Notes: generated from the sequence alone by a model not told the origin. DNA of 64,000 nucleotides from Kribbella steppae (GCF_004342025.1 NZ_SLWN01000009.1:326732-390731); one strand, 5' to 3'; shown: positions 33,727 to 43,619, numbered from the stretch's first letter. Numbers and translations: made by a program.

Positions 33727-33872
33727 CGGCGTCCGGGCCGGACCGCGGCGACGCCGCCGAGCCGCTCGGAAGTGGAGACGACAAGTGGCCAGACGAAGTC
33801 GTCCCACACACCGGTGAAGGAGAAGATCGACACGACGGCCAGCAGGTCCTCTGACGTCCACTCTCGGCGCAT
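33727..33872 (-). pseudogene. Remnant of a sugar ABC transporter permease (MalG-like C-terminal piece)
   Basis: Read on the minus strand from 33872, the frame contains LLAVVSIFSFTGVWDDFVWPLVVSTSE, written here only as its key parts: IFSFTGVW followed by DDFVWPLVVSTSE. This closely resembles the last-loop/helix region of carbohydrate ABC permeases (typical W-N-x-F-x-W-P-L-V). Nothing upstream or downstream continues the permease, so it is a fragment. It fits the adjacent RpiR regulator and hydrolases having once been part of a sugar-uptake locus. Confidence 0.5.
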
Positions 33873-33905
33873 GAGCGTGCACCGCGGGGCGTGTTCGGGT
33901 CACCA

Positions 33906-33945
33906 CGAACCCGCTATTTGTCGGTTCGGGGCAGCTTCGGGGTTC
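33906..33945 (-). terminator. Possible terminator after the ABC-importer operon
   Basis: CGAACC (33906-33911) can pair with GGTTCG (33923-33928), or GAACCC (33907-33912) with GGGTTC (33940-33945). The structure sits directly after the stop of the substrate-binding-protein gene. Confidence 0.35.
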
Positions 33946-33951
33946 AACTAA

Positions 33952-35253
33952 CTACTGGTAGCAGGGCTTGCTGAAGTCGTGGGCCTTGGCCGTCTTGCCG
34001 GTGAAGAAGTCACGTTCGACCTTCACACCGGTCGGGGCCGACGGGTCCACCTTGGAGATGATGCTGGCCCGGAAGACGCGCTCGTTCGGCTCGCCGTCGA
34101 ATCGGCCCGCCTCGGCCGGCAGCATCCCTTCGTAGTCCACGGTCTGCAGCGACTTCACCGCGGACAGCAGCCCGGCCCGGGTGAGGTCCTTGGACTCGAC
34201 CGCCTTCTGCAGCGCGGCCTTCAGCGGGTACGACCAGACCCAGCCGGCCGTGTAGCCGTCGTTCGGCGCGGCCTTGAAGGTCGCCTGGTCGATCGACTCG
34301 GCCAGCGCCTTGTGTCCGGGCGTGTCCGTGCCGTACGGCGCCCATGGCCCGGACTGACGGTAGAGCGCGGTCAGCGCGGGCGCGGCCGGGCTCTTCAGCA
34401 GGGCCGGGTTCCAGGTCGGGCTGGTGCCGATGAACTGTCCCTTGAAGCCGTTCTGCGCCGCGCCGCCGACGATCGTCGCCGCCTCGGTCGGGCCGGTGGT
34501 CAGGATGACCAGATCCGGCTTGGCCGCGACCAGCTTCTGGATCGCCGCACCCTGGTTCTCCTGGCCCGGTGCGGTCGGGATGTCGGTGAACGTCAGCCCG
34601 TTGGCCTCGGCCGCGATCTTCGTCCCGGCCGCGGCGTCGTCACCGTAGTCGCCCGGGAAGTGCACCGCGGCGACGGTCTTCGGCTTGAGCGTCTCGACCG
34701 CGAAGTCGACCGAGTTCATCGACTCGAAGCAGTAGTTCGTGCCCGACTCCAGGATCACGTCCTCGAACGCCCAGGCCGACGTCCAGGACGCCGGTACGCC
34801 GACCATGTTGCTGGACTTGAGATCGGCCAGGATCGCCGCCGTGGTCGGTGAGCCGAGGGTCTGGGCCAGACCGAGTACGTCGGGCTTGATCTCGGCGTAC
34901 ACCTCGTTGTGGATCTGCGGGTTGTACTTGTTGTCCTTGATGTACTTGGTCGCGTCGACCTCGAAGGCCCCGATCCCGCCTGCCTCGTTGACCCGCTTCC
35001 AGAACGCCTTCTGACTCTCGGTGATCGGTACGCCGAGGGCCTTGAACGGACCCTCGGTCAGGTCCGAGATCGAGCCGAGGTAGATACAGCCCTTGGCCTT
35101 GTCGACCGCGGCCGGGCACGGCTCGGCGGTGACGCCGACGTCGAACTTGACGCCGGAGCCGGCCTCCTGTGTCTCCGGGGCGTCGTTGCGGCACCCCGCG
35201 ACCAAGGCCATCGCCGCCACCAGCGCGATGACGATTCCCTTGTGCACGCTCAT
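33952..35253 (-). CDS. ABC transporter substrate-binding lipoprotein (branched-chain amino acid type)
   Basis: A 433-residue periplasmic-binding-type protein with signal MSVHKGIVIALVAAMAL and lipobox VAGC (Cys21). It is a Peripla_BP_6-like receptor (YLGSISDLTEGPFKALG, GDYGDDAAAG, LVILTTGPTEAATIVGG). It is the last gene of an operon with two permeases, two ATPases and an acyl-CoA ligase, so the ligand may be a carboxylic or fatty acid rather than an amino acid. ATG 35253 follows GGAG. Confidence 0.9.
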   Translation of the reverse strand: MSVHKGIVIALVAAMALVAGCRNDAPETQEAGSGVKFDVGVTAEPCPAAVDKAKGCIYLGSISDLTEGPFKALGVPITESQKAFWKRVNEAGGIGAFEVDATKYIKDNKYNPQIHNEVYAEIKPDVLGLAQTLGSPTTAAILADLKSSNMVGVPASWTSAWAFEDVILESGTNYCFESMNSVDFAVETLKPKTVAAVHFPGDYGDDAAAGTKIAAEANGLTFTDIPTAPGQENQGAAIQKLVAAKPDLVILTTGPTEAATIVGGAAQNGFKGQFIGTSPTWNPALLKSPAAPALTALYRQSGPWAPYGTDTPGHKALAESIDQATFKAAPNDGYTAGWVWSYPLKAALQKAVESKDLTRAGLLSAVKSLQTVDYEGMLPAEAGRFDGEPNERVFRASIISKVDPSAPTGVKVERDFFTGKTAKAHDFSKPCYQ

Positions 35254-35316
35254 CGATACTCCTTCTCCGGCCAGTCGGCGCCGGCCCCGTGCCCCGGGGA
35301 TCCGGGGCGCGCAGGG

Positions 35317-36420
35317 TCAGTGCGAGAACGGCCACGACTTCCAATAGGTGCGGATCCGGATCCAGATCCCGAACAGCCCCCGCGGTTCGAAGATCAGGAA
35401 GCCGATGATCAACAGGCCGTAGAGGATCGCCTCGACCTGGAAGACCGTGATGCCCTCGGCCGCCGAACTGCTGCTGATGAACGGCAGCACGGCCGGAAGC
35501 TCGCGGGTGACCCTCGGCAGCAGGGTGATGAACAGCGCGCCGAGCACCGATCCGGAGATGGTGGCGACACCGCCGATCAGCACCATCGCGATGTACTGCA
35601 CCGACATCGCGAGGTTGAACGACCCCGGCTCGACGAAGCCGATCATCACGTACAGCAGCGCGCCCGCGACGCCGGCGTAGAACGACGACACCGCGAACGC
35701 GATCATCTTGTACCGGGTCACGTCGACCCCGATCACCTCGGCGGCCAGGTCCCGGTCCCGCACGGCGGCCAGCGCCCGGCCGATCCTGGACCGGACCAGG
35801 TTCCGGGCCAGGACGCCGAAGATCACCAGCAGCACGAGCATCAGCAGATATTGCTTCTGCGCCTTCGTGAACACCTCCCCGTCGACCGCGAACTGGATGC
35901 CCAAGAACTCCGGTACGGCGGCCGGCCGCCCGACCCCGACTCCCCCGGTGAGCTCCCGCCAGTGCTTGGCCACGTGCTCCCCGAGGAACACCAGGCCGAG
36001 CGTCACCACGGCCAGGTACAACCCCCGCAGCCGAGCCGCCAGCGGCGCGACGATCAGCCCGGCCAGCCCGGCGACCAGCCCGGCCGCGAGCAACCAGATC
36101 GGCAGCGAGGTGATCCCGAACCCGATCAGGCGGGTGCTGTCCGGATCGCCCGACAACGCCGCCGCGGTGTACGCGCCGATGGCCAGGAAGAACGCATGAC
36201 CGAGCGACACCTGACCGCTGTACCCGGTGACGATGTTCAGCCCGATCGCGCCGATCGACGCAACACAGGCCGTCGCCAGGACGACGAGCAGATCGTCGGT
36301 CAGCATGAACGGCAACAACACCGCAAGAATCGCGAGCACAAATGTCCAGCCCCGCTTCGCCGGCGTGTTCAGCAGGCCCATGTCCTGCTTGTACGACAGG
36401 TAGAGCAGTGGTCGGCTCAT
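35317..36420 (-). CDS. Branched-chain-type ABC permease (LivM-like)
   Basis: A 367-residue inner-membrane permease with about 9-10 hydrophobic segments and the LivM signatures NIVTGYSGQVSLGHAFFLAIGAYTAA (shortened: GYSGQVSLGHAFF) and IGGVATISGSVLGALF. ATG 36420 overlaps the LivH-like stop, so the permeases are translationally coupled. It pairs with the LivH-like permease to form the channel. Confidence 0.92.
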   Translation of the reverse strand: MSRPLLYLSYKQDMGLLNTPAKRGWTFVLAILAVLLPFMLTDDLLVVLATACVASIGAIGLNIVTGYSGQVSLGHAFFLAIGAYTAAALSGDPDSTRLIGFGITSLPIWLLAAGLVAGLAGLIVAPLAARLRGLYLAVVTLGLVFLGEHVAKHWRELTGGVGVGRPAAVPEFLGIQFAVDGEVFTKAQKQYLLMLVLLVIFGVLARNLVRSRIGRALAAVRDRDLAAEVIGVDVTRYKMIAFAVSSFYAGVAGALLYVMIGFVEPGSFNLAMSVQYIAMVLIGGVATISGSVLGALFITLLPRVTRELPAVLPFISSSSAAEGITVFQVEAILYGLLIIGFLIFEPRGLFGIWIRIRTYWKSWPFSH

Positions 36421-37304
36421 ATCCGCTCAACCTCTCTGGTGCCGAACAGGCCGTACGGTCTGACCAACAGGACGAGCAGCATCAACAGGTACGGGACGAC
36501 CAGGAAGAAGTCGCCGCCGAGGGCGGGGTGCACGTCGCCGCCGTAGCCGCCGACCAGCGCCTCCACCACCCCGATCGCGAGGCCGGCGATCACCGCTCCA
36601 CCGAGGGAATCGAGGCCGCCGAGGATGATCACCGGCAGGGCTTTGAGCGCAGTCAGCCACAGATTCTGCTCGAGCCCGATGCCGGTCGACAGGAACACCC
36701 CCGCCAGCCCGGCGAGCGCGGCCGCGAGCGCCCACGACAGCGAGAACACCCGCCCGACCGAGACACCCTGTGCGAGTGCGACCTCCTGGTCCGACGAGGC
36801 CGCCCGCATCGCCAGACCGGTCCGCGACCAGCGGTAGAACGCGAACAGCACGGCCACCACGATCAGCGTCGTCACCAGGGTGGCGAGGTGCCGCTGGTCG
36901 ATCGTGACACCCAGTATGTCGACCTGCTTCAGACCCCACGGATCACCCATCTGCCGGATGTCCAGGCCGATGAAGGAGTTCACCACCGTACGGATCACGA
37001 TGTCGACGCCGAGTGTGATGATCGCGATCACGAACACCGGCTTGCCGATCACCGGCCGCAACGCCACCCGTTCCACCCCCATGCCGAGTAACGCGGTCAG
37101 CAGCAAGGCGACCACGACGGCGACGAAGAAGTTCATCGACAGCACCAGGTAGCTGACCAGCAGCGCGCCGGCCATCATGAACGCCGGCTGGGCGAAGCTG
37201 ATCACCCGCATCGACTTGTAGACGATCACGAATCCCAACGCCAGCAGCGCGTAGATCGCCCCGTTGCCGAGACCGCGGACGACCGTGGCGACGAACTCGT
37301 TCAC
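36417..37304 (-). CDS. Branched-chain-type ABC permease (LivH-like)
   Basis: A 295-residue permease with the LivH pattern VRGLGNGAIYALLALGFV at the N-terminus and VIILGGLDSLGGAVIAGLAI towards the C-terminus. Eight or so hydrophobic segments are visible. Its start overlaps the stop of the acyl-CoA ligase by 4 nt, and its end overlaps the LivM-like start. Confidence 0.92.
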   Translation of the reverse strand: MNEFVATVVRGLGNGAIYALLALGFVIVYKSMRVISFAQPAFMMAGALLVSYLVLSMNFFVAVVVALLLTALLGMGVERVALRPVIGKPVFVIAIITLGVDIVIRTVVNSFIGLDIRQMGDPWGLKQVDILGVTIDQRHLATLVTTLIVVAVLFAFYRWSRTGLAMRAASSDQEVALAQGVSVGRVFSLSWALAAALAGLAGVFLSTGIGLEQNLWLTALKALPVIILGGLDSLGGAVIAGLAIGVVEALVGGYGGDVHPALGGDFFLVVPYLLMLLVLLVRPYGLFGTREVERI

Positions 37305-39133
37305 CTGACACCCCCGGTGTACATGGACTCGACGAGGCCGGCGAACGCGGTGGCGACGGCGGTGCGTTTCACTTTCTGGGTCGCGGTCAGTTCGCCGTCC
37401 TCGTGATCGAGCAGCTTCGGCAGCAGCCGGAACGACCGCACCTGCTCGACCGTGGCGAACCGTTGGTTGATCTCGTCCACGACGCCTTGGACGAGCGCGA
37501 TCACCTCGGGCTTCGCGGACAGGTCGCCGTACGTGGAATAGGGCAGTCGATGGACCTGCGCCCAGTGGCCGACGGTGTCCGGCTCGATGCCGATCAGCGC
37601 GGTGAGGAACTTGCGCCGGTCACCGATCACCACCGCTTCCTTGATGTACGGCGACGCCTTGAGCGCGTTCTCGAGTTCCGACGGGGCGACGTTCTTACCG
37701 CCCGCGGTGATGATGATGTCCTTCATCCGGTCGGTGATGCGCAAGTGCGTGCCGTCGACCCACTCCCCCACGTCCCCGGTGTGCAGCCAGCCGTCCGGGT
37801 CGAGCACCTTCGCGGTCGCGTCCGGGTCCTGCCAGTAGCCGGCGAACGTCCCGGGATGGCGGGTGAGGATCTCGCCGGTGCTCTCGTCGATCCGCACCTC
37901 GACGCCCTCGTGCGCTTCGCCGACCGTGCCGACCTTGACCCGGCCCGGGCGGTTGGCGGTCGCGACGGCGGTGTTCTCGGTCATGCCGTACACCTCGTGC
38001 ATCGGCAGGCCGAGACCCATGAAGAACCGCAGCACTTCGGGCGCGATCGGTGCGGCCCCGGAGGCGGCGTACCGGACCTTGCGCAGGCCGACGCGATCCT
38101 TCAACGCTCGGTAGCAGAACAGCCAGCCGATCGTGTAGACCGCCCTGGACGCAGCGGTGTGACGTCCACCGTTGGCCGCGAGCACGGCGCCGATCCAGTC
38201 CGCTCGGCGCAGCCAGTAGCCACCGATCCGGCGCTTGACCGGATCCGCGGACGCGACCCGGATCTGCACGCCGGCCGCGATCTTCTCCCAGATCCGCGGC
38301 ACGCCGAACAGGATGCTCGGCTGGACCTCGTGCAGGTTGGTCGCGACGGTCTCGATCGACTCGGCGAAGTGCACGCAGACGCCTGCCCCGGCGCCGAACC
38401 AGCCGCTGAAGATCCGCTCGGCCACGTGGCACAACGGCAGGTAGGACAGCACGCTGTCGCGCGGCGACGGCGGCGGCGCGGTGAAGCCGCCGCGCACGAC
38501 GAGTTCCTCGATGGCGAAGTCGACGTTCGTGGCGGTCAGCATCACGCCCTTCGGCGGGCCGGTGGTACCCGAGGTGTAGATCAGCGTGACCACGTCGTCC
38601 GGCCGCGCGTCGTCCATTCGCCTGCTCACCGCGTGCGGATTCGCCTCGCGGTGCTCGTCGCCGATCGCCAGGAAATCGGGCCAGGCGATCAGCCGCGGGT
38701 CGTCGTACCGGTACCGGATACCGCGTGGCTCGACGTACACGATGTGCTTCAGATCGGGCAGGTCGTCGACCGCCAGTGCCTTGTCGACCTGCTCCTGGTC
38801 CTCTGCGATCAGCACCTTCGCACCCGAGTGGCGGAGCAGGTACCCGACCTCGGCGACCGGGTTGGTCGGGTAGAGACCGACGGTGGCGGCGCGGACGGCG
38901 ACCGTACCAACGTCGGTGTAGAGCCATTCGCGCCGGTTCTCCGAGTGGATGGCGACGCGGTCGCCCGGCTCGATGCCGAGGGCAAGCAACGCGTGACCGA
39001 CCAGCGCGGCGGTGTCCCAGTACTCGCCCCAGCTGACCTGCTGCCAGATGCCCAGATCCTTCTCCCGCAAGGCGATCACGTCCGGTGTCGTCGCCGCACG
39101 GTCCCGGACACGGGTCGCGATCGTGGCGGTCAT
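37301..39133 (-). CDS. Long-chain-fatty-acid/acyl-CoA synthetase embedded in an ABC operon
   Basis: A 610-residue AMP-forming ligase: YTSGTTGPPKGVM (P-loop), YGMTENTAVA, and WLHTGDVGEWVDGTHLRITDRM plus GGKNVAPSELEN in the C-terminal hinge. It matches the long (FadD15-like) subgroup with the 'ILFGVPRIWEKI' segment. It activates a carboxylic acid to its CoA thioester, coupling uptake to activation. ATG 39133 overlaps the LivG-like stop and its own stop overlaps the LivH-like start, so it is tightly integrated. An apparent longer frame above 39133 lies inside the LivG-like gene. Confidence 0.93.
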   Translation of the reverse strand: MTATIATRVRDRAATTPDVIALREKDLGIWQQVSWGEYWDTAALVGHALLALGIEPGDRVAIHSENRREWLYTDVGTVAVRAATVGLYPTNPVAEVGYLLRHSGAKVLIAEDQEQVDKALAVDDLPDLKHIVYVEPRGIRYRYDDPRLIAWPDFLAIGDEHREANPHAVSRRMDDARPDDVVTLIYTSGTTGPPKGVMLTATNVDFAIEELVVRGGFTAPPPSPRDSVLSYLPLCHVAERIFSGWFGAGAGVCVHFAESIETVATNLHEVQPSILFGVPRIWEKIAAGVQIRVASADPVKRRIGGYWLRRADWIGAVLAANGGRHTAASRAVYTIGWLFCYRALKDRVGLRKVRYAASGAAPIAPEVLRFFMGLGLPMHEVYGMTENTAVATANRPGRVKVGTVGEAHEGVEVRIDESTGEILTRHPGTFAGYWQDPDATAKVLDPDGWLHTGDVGEWVDGTHLRITDRMKDIIITAGGKNVAPSELENALKASPYIKEAVVIGDRRKFLTALIGIEPDTVGHWAQVHRLPYSTYGDLSAKPEVIALVQGVVDEINQRFATVEQVRSFRLLPKLLDHEDGELTATQKVKRTAVATAFAGLVESMYTGGVR

Positions 39134-39954
39134 GACCGGTCCACCTTGTGTTCCTCGCCCAGGTAGGCGCGGATGACATCGGGGTCGGTGGCCACTTCCT
39201 TCGGCGTACCGGTGCGGATCGGCTTGCCGAAGTCGATCACCATGATCCGGTCGGCCAGATCCATCACCAGACCCATATCGTGCTCGACCATCACCATCGG
39301 CAGACCGAGCTCGTCGCGGATGTCGAGGATGAACCGGGCCATGTCCTCGGTCTCTTCCAGGTTCATCCCGGCGACCGGTTCGTCCAGCAACAACAGCTTC
39401 GGCTCGGAGGCGAGTGCGCGACCGAGTTCCACCCGCTTCTGTACGCCGTACGGCAACAGTCCGACCGGGAGTCGCCGCCACTGGGCGAGCTCGAGGAAGT
39501 CGACGATCTCCTCGACGGCCCGGCGGTTGGCCCGTTCGTTGCGTTGGGCCTTGCCGAGCCACGCGAAGGCTGCGAGGACGCCGTACGGGTGATGGTGGTG
39601 CCGGCCGAGCATCAGGTTGTCCAGCACGGTCAGGTTGGAGAACAGCTCGATGTTCTGGAAGGTGCGGGCGATGCCGAGGCGCGCGATCGCGTGCGGCCGG
39701 CGGCCGAGCAGGTCCTCGCCGCCGAACCGGACGGTGCCGCGTTGCGGCCGGTACACGCCGGAGAGCACGTTGAAGATCGACGTCTTGCCGGCCCCGTTCG
39801 GCCCGATCACCGCGAACAACTCGCCCGGGTTCACGGTGAAGCTCACGTCGTTGAGCGCGGTCACCCCTTCGAAGCCGAGCACGACGTCCTCGAACGTGAG
39901 CACCGGGCTGGGCGCCTGGGTGCTCTCGCTCCGCCGCGCCTCCGTCGCGGTCAT
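39130..39954 (-). CDS. Branched-chain-type ABC ATPase (LivG-like)
   Basis: A 274-residue ATPase with Walker A GPNGAGKTS, a long insertion typical of LivG, the signature region LPYGVQKRVELGRALASEP, Walker B LLLLDEPVAGMN and the switch His in MVEHDMG. The start ATG 39954 overlaps the stop of a 55-codon mini-ORF derived from an inserted palindromic element, in place of the usual direct coupling to LivF. GGGAGG lies 5 nt upstream. Confidence 0.92.
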   Translation of the reverse strand: MTATEARRSESTQAPSPVLTFEDVVLGFEGVTALNDVSFTVNPGELFAVIGPNGAGKTSIFNVLSGVYRPQRGTVRFGGEDLLGRRPHAIARLGIARTFQNIELFSNLTVLDNLMLGRHHHHPYGVLAAFAWLGKAQRNERANRRAVEEIVDFLELAQWRRLPVGLLPYGVQKRVELGRALASEPKLLLLDEPVAGMNLEETEDMARFILDIRDELGLPMVMVEHDMGLVMDLADRIMVIDFGKPIRTGTPKEVATDPDVIRAYLGEEHKVDRS

Positions 39955-40114
39955 GGGACCTCCCGGCCTGGACCTAGGAGCGGATGGAGCCCGGTCATGG
40001 GGCCCCCGGCCTGGACTGAGGAGCGGAGGGAGCGCAGCGACTGGAGTGACGAGGGAAGGCCGGGAGCAAGGCCCCATGACCACGCCGGTGCCGGAGGCCC
40101 GGCCAAAAGCACCG

Positions 40115-40118
<4 letters not shown>
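39951..40118 (-). repeat. MIRU-like palindromic element between LivF-like and LivG-like genes
   Basis: The 160-bp gap holds a large imperfect palindrome (39994-40080). Outer 11-bp arms GTCATGGGGCC/GGCCCCATGAC (39994-40004, 40070-40080) and inner 8-bp arms CCCGGCCT/AGGCCGGG (40005-40012, 40057-40064) surround a GAGCG-rich centre. A related copy of the TCATGG...CGGCCTGGAC...GGAGCGGA unit is repeated at 39951-39990. Both ends carry CATGAC at ATGA stop/start junctions. This architecture resembles the MIRU elements of Mycobacterium tuberculosis. Confidence 0.65.
39951..40118 (-). CDS. 55-residue mini-ORF within the MIRU-like element
   Basis: Starts ATG 40118, overlapping the LivF-like stop as ATGA, and ends TGA 39951, overlapping the LivG-like ATG as ATGA. 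The peptide begins MTVLLAGPPAPAWSW and ends GLHPLLGPGREVP. It has no recognised domain. Its probable role is to keep ribosomes moving from livF to livG; a function of the peptide itself is doubtful. No ribosome binding site decides the start. Confidence 0.4.
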
Positions 40119-40903
<785 letters not shown>

Positions 40904-41041
40904 CCAGCCTCCTCAAGTGCTTGGAGGTTCCCAACCACCATCCTGGCGAGTGAGTGTGACACCACCGCTGTCGTCTTTGAAGACCTCGCAGCCCGGAAAT
41001 CGGACACTGCCACCCAACCGTGATCCCTGGTCAGGGGTGAA

Positions 41042-41059
41042 ACCAGTTATGCCACTGGT
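41042..41059. promoter_or_regulatory. Palindromic operator candidate upstream of the ABC-importer operon
   Basis: ACCAGT-TATGCC-ACTGGT is an 18-bp perfect-arm inverted repeat in the 240-bp divergent region between the LivF-like gene and the antiporter. The half-sites resemble those of GntR/FadR-type regulators, which would fit an acyl-CoA-linked uptake operon. No cognate regulator is encoded next to it. Confidence 0.4.
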
Positions 41060-41143
41060 ATCAGGCTCACCCCGGCCGCGCCGCGGTGGGGATCGTCCGG
41101 GCCGGGGGAGGTTCCGGCACCGACGGGCAGTCAGTCTGGTGGG

Positions 41144-42337
41144 ATGAGCGCCGAACTCGGTCTGGGACTGACCAGCCTCTTCGTGGTCGCGCTGGTGGCG
41201 GCCCTGACACCTGTGCTCGTCGGGCTGTTCGGCCGGTTGCGGATCCCCCAGGTCGTGGTGCTCATTCTCGGCGGCGTGGTCGTCGGCCCGGAGGTGCTCG
41301 ACCTGGCCGATCCGGAAAGCATCGAACTGCTCGCGAACGTCGGTCTGGGGTTCCTGTTCCTGCTGGCCGGCTACGAGCTCGAGCTGGCGGTCTTCCGGCA
41401 GCGGGCAGGCAAGCTCGCCATCGTCGGTTGGCTGGTCACCCTGGTGCTGGCCGTCGGGGTCGTCGCGGCGCTCGCGGCGCTGGGGGCCGTCAAGGCGTAC
41501 GTGCCGGTCGCGCTCGGTCTGACGACGACAGCGCTGGGAACGCTGTTGCCGATCCTGCGGGACAACAACATGCTGCGCGGGTCGTTCAGCTCCTACGTGC
41601 TTGCCGCCGGGGCGGTCGGGGAGTTCCTGCCCGTCGTGGCCATCGCGATCTTCCTCGGGTCGAACGGCCGGTTCATCGGGCTGATCTCCTTGGTCGCGGT
41701 TGGCGTCCTCGGGCTCCTGCTGAGTCTGGTGCCCAGGCTGAGTCATGGCGGCCGGATCGCGCGGATCCTGTCGGAGGGCGAGCACGCGACTTCGCAGACC
41801 ACACTGCGGTGGACGGTCGCGATGTTGCTGCTCCTGCTCGTCGTCGCCAACGATTTCGGGCTCGACGTCGTCCTGGGCGCCTTCGTCGCGGGCGTCGTCC
41901 TGCGTCGGTGGGCGCCCGGGAACGTCGAGACGCTGGACCACAAACTCGATGCCGTCGGCTACGGCTTCTTCATCCCCATCTTCTTCGTGTCGTCGGGGAT
42001 GGGTCTGGACCTGCAATCCATCGTCGAAGCGCCTGGGCGGCTGTTCCTGTTCTTCATCCTGCTGCTCCTCGTCCGCGGCGTCCCGACGCTGCTGGTGTAC
42101 CGGACCGCGCTCCCCCGGACGAGACGGTTCGAGCTCGTCTTCATCGTGTCGACGGCGTTGCCGCTGCTCGTCGCCCTCAGCGAGATCGGACTCGAGACCG
42201 GTCACATGCTGCCCGAGAACGCCGCCGCGTTGGTGGGCGCGGGCGTGTTGTCGGTGCTGGTGTACCCCGCGATCGCCGTCGCCATCGACCGCAGGCTCGC
42301 CCGCACCCAAGACCCCCTCGCCGAGCCCCAGCCCTGA
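41144..42337 (+). CDS. CPA2-family cation:proton antiporter (Kef-type)
   Basis: A 397-residue membrane protein with 11-12 hydrophobic segments and no cytosolic RCK domain. Family features: LFGRLRIPQVVVLILGGVVVGP, GLGFLFLLAGYELEL, and FGLDVVLGAFVAGVVL with acidic residues in the ion path. It exchanges Na+ or K+ for H+. Start ATG 41144. It converges on the MFS gene. Confidence 0.88.
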   Translation: MSAELGLGLTSLFVVALVAALTPVLVGLFGRLRIPQVVVLILGGVVVGPEVLDLADPESIELLANVGLGFLFLLAGYELELAVFRQRAGKLAIVGWLVTLVLAVGVVAALAALGAVKAYVPVALGLTTTALGTLLPILRDNNMLRGSFSSYVLAAGAVGEFLPVVAIAIFLGSNGRFIGLISLVAVGVLGLLLSLVPRLSHGGRIARILSEGEHATSQTTLRWTVAMLLLLLVVANDFGLDVVLGAFVAGVVLRRWAPGNVETLDHKLDAVGYGFFIPIFFVSSGMGLDLQSIVEAPGRLFLFFILLLLVRGVPTLLVYRTALPRTRRFELVFIVSTALPLLVALSEIGLETGHMLPENAAALVGAGVLSVLVYPAIAVAIDRRLARTQDPLAEPQP

Positions 42338-42407
42338 CCAGCAGGCCCGGTCAGACCTGACGATGACAGAGCACGTTCAGGAGCACGTTCAGCCGGATGA
42401 GGTTGCC

Positions 42408-43619
42408 TCACCGTCCGTGCTCAGCGGGCTGGGGTGCAGCCGCCGCGGGGATGGGTGTCCTCGGGCGACCGCGAAGGACAGCAAGACCATCGCGGCCGCG
42501 GGCTGCGGCGGTCCAGCCGTAGATGGTCGAAAGACTGGTGCCGCCGTCGACGAGCCGGCCGACCCCGAAGGCAGCGATCCCATAACCGACCTGGTAGAAG
42601 GCGATCACACCGCCGGCGACCGCGGTCGACATGGTCGTCAGGGAATTCTGTCCGAGGCTGATCGTCAGCGGTAGCAGGGCGGAACAGCCCAGCCCCGCCA
42701 GGCCGAAGACCGCGATGCCCAGCCCCGGTGCATCGTCGGGCAGGGCCGCGATGAGGATGAAAACGATGACGAGAACCACCGGCAACAGGTGGAAGACGAC
42801 CCGCGCGGGAATCTTGCGTACGATCTGCGCGAACAGCAGCCGGCCGACGGTGACCATGGCCCAGAAGGTGGTCAGTGCCAGCGCGGCCTGGGTCGTGGAC
42901 GAGCCCCGCGAGGTCAGGTCCTGCTGTGACCAGTTGCCGTTCATCGTCTCGCAGATCCCGTACAGCACTGCGAACCCGGCGAACAACCAGAACCGTCGCG
43001 GGATCCCGCCAGTCTGCGCGCGCTGGGCAGTGGCACCCGCCGTCGCGACGTCGAGCGGCAGCCGGATGCTTGCCAGTAGCAACAGGACGAGCAGCAGTGT
43101 CGACAGGACGGGGAGACCCCACCAGAAGCCGAGGCCGTCGAAGATGGCGACGAAGACCGGTGCCAGGGCCGTGCCGAGCCCCAGCAGGGCGTTGAGAATC
43201 AGCACAGCGCCGTCAGCACCGGCGGGATGGAAGACCGCGGCAAAGGTGTTCAGGACCGGCACGGTCAACCCGAACCCGATCCCCAGGAACCCGGTTGCCA
43301 CCAGGAGCAGTGGGTACGCCGCCGGGTCGCTGTCGATGCCGCTGGTGACAACCAGCACCACCATCGAGGTGATGTTCGCCGCCAGTCCGGCGAGCAGCAC
43401 GCGCTTCGCGGTGAACCGGCGCGCCAGGGTGGCCCCCATCAGCGACGTCACGATCGCGGTCAGCACCTGAGGCAGGAACATCGTGCCGTACTGCGTGTTG
43501 GACAGGTCGTACCTGGTCGGGTCGGTGAAGATCGAACTGGCGGCCGGGAAAGTCACCAGGGTGATGCCCTGAACCAGACCCGCCAGGTTGACGATCCGGT
43601 TCTCCGCCCTCGATGCCAC
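42408..43619 (-). CDS. MFS transporter, probable C-terminal frameshift
   Basis: A 403-residue major facilitator with the motif ATLARRFTAKRVLL after helix 2. GTG 43619 follows AAGGGG; a longer start is possible. After STIYGWTAAA the frame turns polar (RGRDGLAVLRGRP), while the next frame encodes a hydrophobic AAAMVLLSFAVAR and runs on to 42389. The twelfth helix therefore appears displaced into another frame near 42500, from mutation or sequence error. The substrate is unknown. Confidence 0.78.
   Translation of the reverse strand: MASRAENRIVNLAGLVQGITLVTFPAASSIFTDPTRYDLSNTQYGTMFLPQVLTAIVTSLMGATLARRFTAKRVLLAGLAANITSMVVLVVTSGIDSDPAAYPLLLVATGFLGIGFGLTVPVLNTFAAVFHPAGADGAVLILNALLGLGTALAPVFVAIFDGLGFWWGLPVLSTLLLVLLLLASIRLPLDVATAGATAQRAQTGGIPRRFWLFAGFAVLYGICETMNGNWSQQDLTSRGSSTTQAALALTTFWAMVTVGRLLFAQIVRKIPARVVFHLLPVVLVIVFILIAALPDDAPGLGIAVFGLAGLGCSALLPLTISLGQNSLTTMSTAVAGGVIAFYQVGYGIAAFGVGRLVDGGTSLSTIYGWTAAARGRDGLAVLRGRPRTPIPAAAAPQPAEHGR

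Noticed and set aside
37301..39562. A 753-codon version of the acyl-CoA ligase starting inside the LivG-like gene
   Set aside because: The extra N-terminal 143 residues are Arg/Pro/Gly-rich antisense-like sequence; the family fold starts at ATG 39133, which overlaps the LivG-like stop.
40913..42310. A 465-codon minus-strand frame opposite the CPA2 antiporter
   Set aside because: Gln/Arg/Asp-rich antisense composition; the plus-strand frame encodes a clear multi-helix membrane protein.
42338..42407. Short tandem GAGCACGTTCAG repeat after the antiporter as a possible regulatory array
   Set aside because: Only two copies, in the short space between convergent genes and partly within the possible frameshifted MFS end; no structure supports a function.
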